DNA of 64,000 nucleotides from positions 992,001 to 1,056,000 of the forward strand of contig JAXMGD010000001.1 of the NCBI GenBank assembly GCA_046347475.1, in the 5' to 3' direction. A program made the translations under genes and the position numbers. Within the stretch, counting starts at the first letter, position 1; each line of letters starts with the position of its first letter. The stretch is from CAMCXE01 sp046347475 (GTDB lineage Bacteria; Pseudomonadota; Gammaproteobacteria; Pseudomonadales; Cellvibrionaceae). The notes below the pieces were generated by a model. It was given only the letters and a program-made list of their open reading frames with translations. It had not been told where the DNA came from and made no database searches. This document shows, in pieces, positions 18,635-27,644 of this stretch.

Positions 18635-19687
18635 ATGCGAATTTTGTTGCCCTTGGTTATATCTGGCGGATTGTTGGCCCCGGTTGGCGCCTGGGCGGTG
18701 GATGGCCCCGTAAGTATTTTGGGGCAAAAACAAACCGCTAAAATTTTAGAATTCCCCGATATGTCACTCAATCAATTAGATTACCGGGGTATTAGCGTAG
18801 AGTTTGCGGTGGGGGGTGAGAGCAGTGTGCGGGCAATTGCGCCGATTAAAGTAAAACTTAATTGCAATGGCACTGAAAGCACGATCAGCCAGCTTGAAGT
18901 CAGCTACGATTTGCCAAAAATTTTTGTCCGGGTACACGACAGTGTGCACAACACTGACAAATACGACAAAGCGCTACCTAACGAGGGCAAGCTTTTATTA
19001 GGTGATGCCAGCTGTGGTGCGCAAAATGATTTAGTTGCATTAGAAGCGAATTTCCGCGGTAAATTAACTGATTGGTTAAAAGGCCAAACCCGCCAAGAAA
19101 TGCAGGGGGCTAAACGGCGGGTTGAAGCCTTTGTGCAGGAAAATACCGTGGTGTCTTACAAGCCTTTGGAAATTACCAGTTTTCAATTTCGCGCGGAAAG
19201 CGGTGAGTTTAGCAATTTAAACCAAGCCTATGACATAGCCACCAAAGCCTATGCCATGATTGAAGAAAAAGACACGCTGTCAGAGCCGGTGGAGGGCATT
19301 AAGGGTGCGATTGAATTGTGGGAAATGGCTATGGGCAATCCACAGATTAATGCCCGCAGCGATGCGAAAAAAATTAAAGCTGCGATTGCCTATAATTTAT
19401 CGGGCGCCTATTGGGTTGCCATGAATTATATGCAGTCATCGGCCTATCACAGGCTGGCTCGCCAGCTGAATGAAGAGTCGGGCGCCACCTTGAAATTCCC
19501 CGATTATCAAGCGCGTATCGACCGCCAATTGCGCAACCGCAGTTTATCCAACAATGTACCTAATACGCCGGTAGCAATGGTGACGCTTGAGCGTATGGGG
19601 TCGGAATATCTTAAACGCGCCGAAATTGTCGAATTAACCCTGGATAATTTTAAAGCGGGGCCCAGGCAATTAAGTGCGGCTGATTGA
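18635..19687 (+). CDS. secreted periplasmic protein with helical repeat region, unknown
   Basis: 350 residues. The signal peptide ends GAWA|VD (cleavage near residue 21). A beta-rich N-terminal half (about 25-160) contains two cysteines. The C-terminal half is helical and TPR-like (about 185-300, with IKAAIAYNLSGAYWVAMNY). GAGAGT lies upstream of the ATG. I do not recognise the family. It is a single transcription unit, with a terminator downstream. Confidence 0.75.
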   Translation: MRILLPLVISGGLLAPVGAWAVDGPVSILGQKQTAKILEFPDMSLNQLDYRGISVEFAVGGESSVRAIAPIKVKLNCNGTESTISQLEVSYDLPKIFVRVHDSVHNTDKYDKALPNEGKLLLGDASCGAQNDLVALEANFRGKLTDWLKGQTRQEMQGAKRRVEAFVQENTVVSYKPLEITSFQFRAESGEFSNLNQAYDIATKAYAMIEEKDTLSEPVEGIKGAIELWEMAMGNPQINARSDAKKIKAAIAYNLSGAYWVAMNYMQSSAYHRLARQLNEESGATLKFPDYQARIDRQLRNRSLSNNVPNTPVAMVTLERMGSEYLKRAEIVELTLDNFKAGPRQLSAAD

Positions 19688-19747
19688 TACGCTGGGCGAA
19701 TTAACTATTCGGCGGGTTTTAGTCATACGCATCTAATCACGCATTAA

Positions 19748-19778
19748 GGCTGCACCTATGCAGGTGCCGCCTTTTTTT
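19748..19778 (+). terminator. Rho-independent terminator
   Basis: Stem GCACCT / AGGTGC (19752-19757 and 19762-19767), extended by flanking GGC / GCC, followed by seven T residues. It lies about 65 bp after the stop of the secreted protein. Confidence 0.85.
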
Positions 19779-19891
19779 GTGCGTTCATAAAAAGCGCTGC
19801 GCGAATTATGCGTGACAGCGGTGCGTGCATTCTTGCGCTACGCATATCGACGTAAAAAAATCTGCAACATTCCAGAGGTTCAAAAAGCGAG

Positions 19892-20203
19892 GTGATTTTT
19901 GTAAGCCAGCAGTTGCGTACCAAGGTGTCTGTGAAGTGCTATGTATATACTCGTCAGTCGGATAATAAGCGCGTAACAAAAAGCCATAATTTTGACGGCT
20001 AGAAATTATATATATCCACTGATGCTGCCGCGCGCGGTAATACAGCTGCGAAATATTATTTTGCTTATAAGCCACCTGGGAAAATTTTCTTAGAGAGAGG
20101 TGCTGAGCGCCAGCAAAATACTAATATAAATCTGTTTTACCGGCAGGCGTCGAGTGAGTGCCAGTTCTTGCAGTATTTTAGTGCGGAGGCAGAAGTAAAA
20201 TAG
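19892..20203 (+). pseudogene. amber-interrupted small gene remnant
   Basis: One frame runs from GTG 19892 to TAG 20201-20203 and is broken only by a TAG at 20000-20002. The first part reads VIFVSQQLRTKVSVKCYVYT; the second contains YYFAYKPPGKIFLERGAER and ends FSAEAEVK. Both parts look like normal soluble protein. The second part has no in-frame ATG or GTG near its start, so it would not be made alone. The same frame extends upstream only past another stop. I infer a decayed gene of about 104 codons, family unknown. Confidence 0.4.
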
Positions 20204-20528
20204 TGTCGGTAATTGTTCTCGTAATTTCTAATTAAAATCATATAAACCTGTCTTTAAATGCTTATATTTTTGTGTGTTGATATGCATTTTTTTATTTCTG
20301 TTATAGCGCTGTTGCGCATATCACATTCGCGTCGAAAAACTACTGGTAAAGTTCAAGCTGAATATAAGACCCTTGGTTCCATCCTGTTTAATCTTATAAA
20401 AAGCGCTATAAAACCTTTTTGCTGGTTCGGCAAAAGCTGATTCGACAAAAACGGCTACCTACAATTAGCTTTTTATTTTGGCCTCAGGGGGTTGTTAGAG
20501 GGATACATTAATAAGAGGCTAGTTACCT
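20204..20528. other. AT-rich upstream region of the DUF1592 gene
   Basis: About 325 bp with no convincing gene. Several T-rich tracts give possible -10 boxes (for example TATAAA near 20396), but none is paired well enough to call. An AGAGG sequence lies shortly before the ATG at 20529. Confidence 0.35.
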
Positions 20529-23120
20529 ATGAAAAAAATTCTTGCTCTTTTGATGTTGCCGTTGGCGCTCGCCAATTGCAGCGGGCCGCCTGAAAGCAGC
20601 AGCTCATCGTCCAGCTCCAGCAGTTCGTCTAGTTCCTCCAGTTCGAGTAGTTCAGGTAAAACCTCAAGTAGTTCATCCAGCAGCTCAGGCAGAACCTCTT
20701 CGAGTTCTAGCAGTTCGTCTTCTAGCAGTTCCTCCTCCGGCCGCACCTCATCGTCCTCCAGCTCCAGCAGCTCATCGGGCACAGGCTCCAGCGGCGGCCC
20801 TGGCGATTTGGCCAATGGCAAAAAAATCTACGCAGATATGTGCCAAAGCTGTCACGGCACCAAGGGGATTAAAACCACTGCGGGCGGCGATGCTAAATAC
20901 GCCCTGCGGGTGGATGGCAAAACCTTTGTAGAATTGGAAACCCAAATTGCCGCGACCATGCCTAAAGACGATCCCGGCTCCTGTATGGGCAGCTGCGCAG
21001 AAGATGTCACCACCTATTTAATGACCTGGAAGGCCAATGTGGCCCTGGCCTGTGATAGCAACCGGCCCATTACCTACGGGGTGCGCGGCTATCGCATGCT
21101 CACGCGGGCGGAATATCAAAACAGCCTGGTGGATTTGTTGGGCGTTACCGAGGACTACAGCGCAGGCTTAGACCCGGACAGCTATAAAGGCGGCTTCCCC
21201 AACAATGCTACGGCTGAGGTGGGTGAAAGCGCGGTGAACGGCCAGTGGAACAATGCGGTGAAGATTGCCGCTTGGGCCCTGGCCAATAACAAACCCTTTG
21301 CCTGCACCACCAATGTCGATTGCGGTGCGCTGTTTGTTGAGGAGTTCGCACCTAAAATCTTCCGCCGCCCGTTAACCACCGCCGAAGTGGCCAGCTACAA
21401 GAAAATGTTTTCGGCCTTCCCCGGTAAAGACGGGCTGGAAGTAGCGCTTACTGCGGCGTTGAGTTCACCGCAATTTCTCTATCGCTCTGAAAACGGTGTG
21501 AAGGTGTCTGAGGTGTTAAACCCCAGTGTGCCACCTGCGCCGGAATATGAGGCGGCAAGCAGCATCACCACCATCAAACCCTCGTTGTTCGGGACGGTAA
21601 ATGCCGATGGTTTTTATTATTTGTCTTTGTACCAAACCTTCGGCGCGAATATTGATTACACCTTTACCGGCAAAGATTTATTCACCATCAAGGTGAAAGG
21701 TGAGAAGGGCGGCGATTTGTTCCCGCGCTTGGTTTTGAAAATCGGCAACAAGTCCTATGACCCGGTGCGCTTGGAATCTGAAAGTGTGCGCACCTTGAGC
21801 TACCTCATCGAGGGGATCACCGGTAAACAGCGGGTTGAGTTGACTAACCTCGGCAACAACGGCGATGCGCACCCACCCAATGGCCGCCGCGGTATTTACG
21901 TAGGGGAGCTTACCCTCGCCGCTGCGAAACTGAAGGAGCCAGATAAAGGCAACATTGAAAAGTTAAAACTGGCTGACCCCAACGCCTATGTATTAACGCC
22001 CTACGAATTAGCCACTTATTTAAGTTACAGCCTGACCGGTAGCACACCGGATGATGCGCTGTTGGCCGCGGCTAAATCCGGCGCTTTAAGTTCGGATGCG
22101 GGAGTGCAAACTCAAGTGAAGCGCTTGCTGGATACTCCGGCTGGGCGCCGCCAGATGGGTGTTTTTGCAGGCTTGTGGCTGAATACCGATCGCATAGTTA
22201 CATCGAAATTCGACCGCGACACCGCTATGTTCCCCAAATACACACCCAAGGTGCGCAGCGCTATGGCCGAAGAAGTGCGGGAGTTTTACCGCGATGTGTT
22301 CTTCGGTACCAACACCTCTTTTGAGCGGTTTTTCGATGCGGACTACACCCTGGTGAACAGTGATTTGGCGAGTTATTACGGTGTTTCCAGCTCCTCCACC
22401 TCGTCCAGCCAATGGGTGAAAACCGGCACTCTTGATAAACGCGGTGGTGTGTTAACCCTCGGCGCCTTTATGACGGTGAACGCCCATGCGGATAAAAGCT
22501 CACCCATCCAGCGTGGTGTGCGCCTGCGCGAGCAGCTGTTGTGTCAACACTTGGAGCCACCGCCAGAATTGGCGGAAGATCGCAAAAAACAACTGGATTT
22601 GGCCGATGCTGAATACGCTGCGGGTATCGCTACCACGCGCCGCTACTACGAAGTGATCACCGATGCGCCCTCCTGCGATTCGTGCCACAAGGCCATCATT
22701 AACCCGACCTTCGGTACTGAGGATTTCGACCAGGTAGGCCAATGGCGCGCGACGCAGAAGGGCTCAACCGGCCGCGATTTAGCCATCAATACCGCCGGTA
22801 TTTTGTATGGGCCGGAGCGCATTAGTGATCTTGGCAGCAAGATCGAGTTTAACGGCGCTAAGGATCTTTCGAAGAAGCTGGCCAAACTCAACTCAGTGAA
22901 AACCTGTGTCATCGAGAAGAACTTCCGCTTCCTGGCGGGCCAGCCCCTGGCTTATAGCGCGGTGGATGGCCAGGCCAAAGAGGCCTTAACCGAGACCCAG
23001 AGCAAAGACTTTGCCTGTACCGCCTCAAAAGCCGCTCAGGCGTTGGAGGCCTCAGGCAACAACCTGCGCGCCATGGTTACTGAAATCGTTACCCAGGATG
23101 TGATGCGCTTTAGACAGTAA
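20529..23120 (+). CDS. poly-Ser DUF1592-type cytochrome lipoprotein with internal carbohydrate-binding-like domain
   Basis: 863 residues. Lipobox ends LALANC (Cys17), followed by a poly-serine tether (about 24-90). A c-type haem domain has CQSCHG near residue 110, then DUF1587/DUF1592/DUF1588/DUF1585-like blocks, with a second CDSCHK near residue 716. Between them, at about 345-470, is a beta-rich segment (TIKVKGEKGGD...RGIYVGELTL) resembling calcium-dependent xylan-binding modules of the CBM36/60 kind. An outer-envelope redox protein that docks on polysaccharide is inferred. The neighbour at 23199 is the usual DUF1552 partner. A 23-nt hairpin separates the two genes. Confidence 0.75.
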   Translation: MKKILALLMLPLALANCSGPPESSSSSSSSSSSSSSSSSSSSGKTSSSSSSSSGRTSSSSSSSSSSSSSSGRTSSSSSSSSSSGTGSSGGPGDLANGKKIYADMCQSCHGTKGIKTTAGGDAKYALRVDGKTFVELETQIAATMPKDDPGSCMGSCAEDVTTYLMTWKANVALACDSNRPITYGVRGYRMLTRAEYQNSLVDLLGVTEDYSAGLDPDSYKGGFPNNATAEVGESAVNGQWNNAVKIAAWALANNKPFACTTNVDCGALFVEEFAPKIFRRPLTTAEVASYKKMFSAFPGKDGLEVALTAALSSPQFLYRSENGVKVSEVLNPSVPPAPEYEAASSITTIKPSLFGTVNADGFYYLSLYQTFGANIDYTFTGKDLFTIKVKGEKGGDLFPRLVLKIGNKSYDPVRLESESVRTLSYLIEGITGKQRVELTNLGNNGDAHPPNGRRGIYVGELTLAAAKLKEPDKGNIEKLKLADPNAYVLTPYELATYLSYSLTGSTPDDALLAAAKSGALSSDAGVQTQVKRLLDTPAGRRQMGVFAGLWLNTDRIVTSKFDRDTAMFPKYTPKVRSAMAEEVREFYRDVFFGTNTSFERFFDADYTLVNSDLASYYGVSSSSTSSSQWVKTGTLDKRGGVLTLGAFMTVNAHADKSSPIQRGVRLREQLLCQHLEPPPELAEDRKKQLDLADAEYAAGIATTRRYYEVITDAPSCDSCHKAIINPTFGTEDFDQVGQWRATQKGSTGRDLAINTAGILYGPERISDLGSKIEFNGAKDLSKKLAKLNSVKTCVIEKNFRFLAGQPLAYSAVDGQAKEALTETQSKDFACTASKAAQALEASGNNLRAMVTEIVTQDVMRFRQ

Positions 23121-23133
23121 GGCTCGTTTTGCC

Positions 23134-23156
23134 TAAGCGCCGGTATCCGGCGCTTA
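23134..23156 (+). other. perfect intercistronic hairpin
   Basis: TAAGCGCCGG / CCGGCGCTTA with a TAT loop, 14 bp after the DUF1592 stop and with no T tract. It may stabilise or partly attenuate the transcript between the two partner genes. Confidence 0.6.
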
Positions 23157-23198
23157 CCACACCCCCATTGATTGCGCGAAATTTACAGGTATTGAGTT

Positions 23199-24413
23199 AT
23201 GAAATTAGAAGACAAAACTGCAATTAATCACCGCCGCCGCTTTTTAGACATGGTCGCAAAATCCGGTATCTCCGCCTCTATTCTGCGCGTCTCGCCAATA
23301 GTGGCGGGGATTATGTCCCACCGCTACGCCCAGGCGGCTGAGGCCACCAGCAAGAAAGTGATATTTGCCTTTTTCCCCGGCGGCGCCATCCCCGGCTCTT
23401 TTATGCCCACAAGCGTCACCTCCATGAAGGCCGGGACGCAAAACCTGGCCTCGGTGGCCTCTATGTGTGCGTTTTACCAGTGTGATATGAACGGCGGCGG
23501 CCACGGCGGCGCGCATTTTGCGCTCGGCGGCCGCATTGGGAACACCTCCATCGACGCGCAGTTAGCCGCCGTGATGGGGGTGACTTCCTCTTACTCTCGC
23601 GTGGCGCTGGGGGTGGAAACGGGCAATAGCGACCTGATCGGCATGGTGCCGGGCGGCCGTATTCAGCCGCAGAACGACCCCATGGCCGCCTACCAGCAAC
23701 TCTTCAGTGCGCCGCCACCGGCAGGCCAGGTCCAGGCCCTTTACGACAAACAAAAAGCCGCCATAGACGCCAATTTAGAGGCCATCAATGCGGTGAAAAG
23801 CAAAATTGGCTACGAAGAAAAACTGCGTATTGAGGCCCATGCCGCCGCCTTGCAAAAGCTCGATGCACGCCTGGCTAAAGCCAAAGACCCGGTTATTCTG
23901 CCCGGCTGTTCCGCCCCCGTGCTGCCGTCGCAAAGCGCGGCGGCGAGTTTTACTCGCACCCTGCGGTTGCAAATGGATGTTGCCGTGGCGGCGCTACAGT
24001 GTGGCCTCACCAATGTCATTAGCTTGCAGCTGAGCAATACCCAGTGTGATTGGGTGTACAGCGGCTCGTTTACCTCCGGCCACCACGAAGCCATTCACGG
24101 CCGCGGCGATAAGGACAACATCGAAATCCAGAACTACCTAAGTGCGCAAACCGCTTATCTGGTGGACCGTTTGGCCCAAACGCCTGACCCGGCCACCGGC
24201 AAAATGTTAATCGACAGCACTATCTACCATCAGTCCTGCGATTTTGGTAACGGCGCCGCCCACGATACCTCCGGCGCGCCCCACATAGTGGCCACCAAAA
24301 TGGCCAGCTTCCCCACCGGAACCGTTGGGGGCGGCGGCAGCAACATTGCCCTCTTGAACAAGGTGGCCAATGCGCTGGGTTATCCTGCGGTGGCCGCCAA
24401 GTTTGTGGGCTAG
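23199..24413 (+). CDS. Tat-exported DUF1552 protein
   Basis: 404 residues. The N-terminus carries a twin-arginine motif (RRRFLDM) before a hydrophobic stretch ending YAQAAE, so export of a folded protein by Tat is expected. The body matches DUF1552, proteins regularly encoded next to DUF1592 cytochrome-like proteins in planctomycetes, myxobacteria and marine polysaccharide degraders. Three or four cysteines and conserved HH/GH pairs (GGGHGGAHF, SGHHEAIHGRG) may bind a metal. The activity is unknown. It is the second gene of the pair, with a terminator downstream. Confidence 0.8.
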   Translation: MKLEDKTAINHRRRFLDMVAKSGISASILRVSPIVAGIMSHRYAQAAEATSKKVIFAFFPGGAIPGSFMPTSVTSMKAGTQNLASVASMCAFYQCDMNGGGHGGAHFALGGRIGNTSIDAQLAAVMGVTSSYSRVALGVETGNSDLIGMVPGGRIQPQNDPMAAYQQLFSAPPPAGQVQALYDKQKAAIDANLEAINAVKSKIGYEEKLRIEAHAAALQKLDARLAKAKDPVILPGCSAPVLPSQSAAASFTRTLRLQMDVAVAALQCGLTNVISLQLSNTQCDWVYSGSFTSGHHEAIHGRGDKDNIEIQNYLSAQTAYLVDRLAQTPDPATGKMLIDSTIYHQSCDFGNGAAHDTSGAPHIVATKMASFPTGTVGGGGSNIALLNKVANALGYPAVAAKFVG

Positions 24414-24484
24414 CAGGCTGTGCTTGCAGGACTCATTGGCTGCGCCTTTGGGCTAATCGGCGCGCCTCTGGGTTAGCCCCAGTA

Positions 24485-24517
24485 CTCCAGTGGTGCATGG
24501 GTGCCACTGGAGTTTTT
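24485..24517 (+). terminator. Rho-independent terminator of the DUF1592-DUF1552 unit
   Basis: Stem CTCCAGTGG / CCACTGGAG (24485-24493 with 24504-24512) followed by five T residues. Confidence 0.88.
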
Positions 24518-24611
24518 GGCCATCTGGGGCCTGCTTTTGTTGTGCGTTGTGAGTTGCGGACGGTGTTGTGCGTTGTGTGAATCGACTGGGTAGAAGAGTG
24601 GGGTGCATCGG

Positions 24612-25505
24612 ATGACTAGATGGCGTACTGGCGGGTCCCTGAGTGGCGGCCTTTTGGGGCAACTGCAGAGCGGCGCCTGGCTCGTGTTGCTGCTGGCGCA
24701 GCTTAGTGCCTGCGGCGGCGCTCCCGGTGGTGGTACTACAGCCAGTTCGTCATCCAGCAGCGGTTCGACCAGCAGCTCCGGCCGCCCTTGGGCCAGAGGG
24801 TTAAACGATACCGGCATTCACAGCTGCCAGGGTGCCAGTGGTTTTGTCGACTGTTCCGCGGCCCCTTGGCAGGATGCCCAGCAGGGCCGCGATGCTGTGG
24901 CCCAGGCGGGCCTGCTGGCTAAACAGGGCGCAGGCCCCCTGGGGTTTGACTTTACCAAGCTGGATAACACCGGCCGCCCCTTAGTCCTGCAGAATTTAGC
25001 CTGGCAGCAGGGCAGTAGCGAAGCCAGCGGCAAAACCTGGTCCTGCGTGCTGGATAATCACACCGGCCTTGTATGGGAGGTTAAGCAAGACGACCCCAGC
25101 AGCCCCCGCCACTATCAACATAAATTTAGCTGGTACCAAACGGATTACCGCCGCAATGGCGGCGAGCCGGGCAGCCCAGGCGCCCCTGAGTGCGGCACTA
25201 TTGCCTGCGACACCCAAGCCTACATCAATGCACTTAATGCTCTGCAGCTGTGCGGCCAGAGCCACTGGCGGTTGCCCAGTATTGGCGAGCTGATGTCCAT
25301 CGTGTGGGGCGGGCGGGCGATTAAGGCTATAGATGAAGGCTATTTTGCCAACAGCCCCGGCACCCAGTACTGGACCGGGCAATCCTATGCGCCCAATAAC
25401 CTGCACGCCTGGTACCTGTATTTGGGGGATGGCAGCCTGGGCAATCAGCAAAAAAGTTCGCGTTTTTATGTACGTTTAGTGGCTGACCTGGAGAAACCTC
25501 AGTGA
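24612..25505 (+). CDS. poly-Ser lipoprotein with DUF1566 domain
   Basis: About 297 residues. ATG 24612 is preceded by GGGGT; a GTG at 24603 is the alternative start. A long signal sequence ends LSACGG (Cys34), then a short serine linker (about 43-58). The C-terminal half (about 145-295) is a DUF1566 (Lcl C-terminal-like) domain with the family landmarks HWRLPSIGEL and YWTGQSY and a terminal RLVADL. DUF1566 proteins are often secreted and can have a C-type-lectin-like fold. The stop overlaps the next start (GTGA), so the two are translationally coupled. Confidence 0.8.
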   Translation: MTRWRTGGSLSGGLLGQLQSGAWLVLLLAQLSACGGAPGGGTTASSSSSSGSTSSSGRPWARGLNDTGIHSCQGASGFVDCSAAPWQDAQQGRDAVAQAGLLAKQGAGPLGFDFTKLDNTGRPLVLQNLAWQQGSSEASGKTWSCVLDNHTGLVWEVKQDDPSSPRHYQHKFSWYQTDYRRNGGEPGSPGAPECGTIACDTQAYINALNALQLCGQSHWRLPSIGELMSIVWGGRAIKAIDEGYFANSPGTQYWTGQSYAPNNLHAWYLYLGDGSLGNQQKSSRFYVRLVADLEKPQ

Positions 25506-26011
25506 AATCAATCCTGCTAGCCATAAGCCTGGCCTGGGCCGGCGCCTCGTTCGCCGAGTGCCTGGATGGTTTGATCAGAGAAACGCCGGATGAGCAGTTT
25601 ACCCTCGCGCCGCAGTGGGCCACCCACACCAAAACCCAATTGATGTGGGCGCGCTGTAGCCTCGGCACCCAATGGGATGCCTCGGAGGCCAACTGTTTAC
25701 CGCTGCCAAACGCCAAACTTACCTACACCTGGCTTGAAGCGATTGAGGCGGCCAACCAGTCGCGCTTGAGTGGGTTTAACGACTGGCGCCTGCCCAATAA
25801 AAATGAACTGATGTCGATTGCCGATCACGCCTGTACTGGGCCTGCCATTAACGAGCGTGTTTTTCCTAACACGGGCAACGCCTCTTACTGGAGCGCTAGC
25901 CCTTCGGCGTTAAATGCTGGCGACGCCTGGCGCGTGGTATTTACCACCGGCGACCTGATCAACGAAGCCATGGGCGCAGGCTTGCGGGTGCGCCTGGTAC
26001 GCGATCTTTAG
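25502..26011 (+). CDS. secreted DUF1566 protein
   Basis: 169 residues. Signal peptide ends SFA|EC (about residue 18). A single DUF1566 domain fills the rest, with DWRLPNKNEL, YWSASPS and a terminal RLVRDL. Its GTG start overlaps the previous stop by four bases. It is probably a paralogue of the upstream domain and may act with it at the envelope. Six cysteines suggest disulfides. Confidence 0.82.
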   Translation: MKSILLAISLAWAGASFAECLDGLIRETPDEQFTLAPQWATHTKTQLMWARCSLGTQWDASEANCLPLPNAKLTYTWLEAIEAANQSRLSGFNDWRLPNKNELMSIADHACTGPAINERVFPNTGNASYWSASPSALNAGDAWRVVFTTGDLINEAMGAGLRVRLVRDL

Positions 26012-26228
26012 CCTTATTGATCCGTGGCGAGCTGGGCTTGTGTTTGCAGGCGTAGCTGTCCAGGCTGAGCGTTCCAGGCGTAATGTCCTGGGCTTAACTT
26101 CCTAGGTTCACCTTTTTAGCCTCAGGCCTTTTCTGGCGCACACCTGCTCCTGGCCTATCATCCAATGCCTAGGCGTGCCGTCACTCCCGCTGTGGCTTTA
26201 ATCCTCTCTCGACTTAGAAACTACCTGC

Positions 26229-27644
26229 ATGTCCCACTCATCGATCTCCCACTCATCAAGCCCATCCTTTGCCCTGCAGCTGCCACCGGATGAAGTACTG
26301 CGCTGCCCCAGATGCGGGGCCGACAGCCAGGGCGGCCTGCAGCCCCAGCAGCAAAGGTGCTTAAGCTGCGGCACGCAGTTTTTCGACCTGGGCGGCATGC
26401 CAGCCTGGTTTTGCAACGGCTTTGAGCAGAAGTCCCGCTGGAATAATCTTTTATCACACAGCCTGCAGTCGGTTGCGCAGAATTTGGCTCTGCATCGACA
26501 ACTGGGCCAGCAGGTGGATTTATTGCCCGCCACCCGCGAGCGCTTAAACGCCATTGAAGCGGGCTTGATTCAGCTGATGACCTCCATTAGCCAGGTGTTT
26601 AGCCAAGCGGGGTTAAGCCCGCAACACAACCCCGACGCCCCAGCGCCCCAGGGCAATGGCCTGATGCATTACTTTGAGCTAGTGCTGCGGGACTGGGCCT
26701 GGGAGGCTGCGGCAGCTGATGGCACCGAAAGCGAGAATCAGGCCGCCTGGCGCCGAGTGGAGACGGCTCTGCTGGCCAGCGGCGGCACGGCCTCACTGGG
26801 GAAGGTGCTGGTGCTGGGCGCTGGGGCGGGGCGGTTAAGCTGGGATCTGCACCGCCACTGCCAGCCGGATCTGAGCCTCGCCGTGGACTTCAACCCGCTT
26901 TTGACCTATATCGCCCACCACCTTGTTCACCACCGCGCGCAGCTAGCCTTTACTGAGTTGTATGCCAATCCCCAATGGGGGTTGCCGCAACAACGCTTGT
27001 GGCCGTTGCAGGCGCCGGACACCCACAAAAACAAGGGCTGGTATGTAATGGCCGCCGATGCCTGGAACCTCCCCTTGGCGGCGGGGCAGTTTGATCTGGT
27101 GCTCACCCCCTGGTTTATCGATGTCAGCGGCCGCGATGTGCGCCAGCTGATGGCCAGCGTGAGCCGTCAGTTAAAGCCCGGCGGGCGCTGGCTAAACACC
27201 GGCCCGCTGCTCTACAACGGCGTCCCGCCCCAAGCCCACTACAGCCATGGGGAAATTATCGAGCTGTTGAGGCTGGGTGGTTTTACTCTGGTGCATCAAA
27301 GTTTTGAGCAGGTGAATTTTCTAACGTCGCCCCTGAGCACACAAACCCGCACAGAAGAGGTGTGGACATTTGCTGCACTGGCACCCGAGCAGCTTGAGGG
27401 CGGTGCCCGCGCCGACGCCATACCCGCCTGGTTACTGCTGCCCCACCTGCCCATCCCACTAGGCGAGCCGCTGGAGACACAAGATCAACCGGTTTTAGAG
27501 CATTTGGTTGGCCTCATTGATGGCCGCCGCAGTCTGCAGGACCTTGCCGCCCAGATGGCCGTAAACCTGGGCTCCGAGCAGGAGGCCCTGGCCTTAGCCC
27601 AGCAGATATTTGCCCAAATGCTCGGCCTCGCACTGCCGGAGTAA
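26229..27644 (+). CDS. zinc-ribbon N2227-like SAM-dependent methyltransferase
   Basis: 471 residues, no signal peptide. An N-terminal zinc ribbon (CPRCG near 26 and CLSCG near 46) is followed by a methyltransferase core with motif I VLVLGAGAGRL (about 196), the acidic VDFN strand end, and LKPGGRWLNTGPLLYN, which matches the N2227/carnosine N-methyltransferase group. The C-terminal 80 residues (LIDGRRSLQDLAAQM) look like a small winged-helix or PqqD-like domain. The substrate is unknown; small peptides are possible given the family. Gene neighbours are all secreted proteins, so the context does not explain it. No good ribosome-binding site is visible before ATG 26229. Confidence 0.7.
   Translation: MSHSSISHSSSPSFALQLPPDEVLRCPRCGADSQGGLQPQQQRCLSCGTQFFDLGGMPAWFCNGFEQKSRWNNLLSHSLQSVAQNLALHRQLGQQVDLLPATRERLNAIEAGLIQLMTSISQVFSQAGLSPQHNPDAPAPQGNGLMHYFELVLRDWAWEAAAADGTESENQAAWRRVETALLASGGTASLGKVLVLGAGAGRLSWDLHRHCQPDLSLAVDFNPLLTYIAHHLVHHRAQLAFTELYANPQWGLPQQRLWPLQAPDTHKNKGWYVMAADAWNLPLAAGQFDLVLTPWFIDVSGRDVRQLMASVSRQLKPGGRWLNTGPLLYNGVPPQAHYSHGEIIELLRLGGFTLVHQSFEQVNFLTSPLSTQTRTEEVWTFAALAPEQLEGGARADAIPAWLLLPHLPIPLGEPLETQDQPVLEHLVGLIDGRRSLQDLAAQMAVNLGSEQEALALAQQIFAQMLGLALPE

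Noticed and set aside
19806..20075. 89-codon minus-strand ORF
   Set aside because: No ribosome-binding site and atypical composition. The plus-strand amber-split frame in the same DNA is more protein-like.
24612..26011. Diversity-generating retroelement
   Set aside because: DUF1566 domains are present, but I see no reverse transcriptase gene, template repeat or accessory protein in the window.
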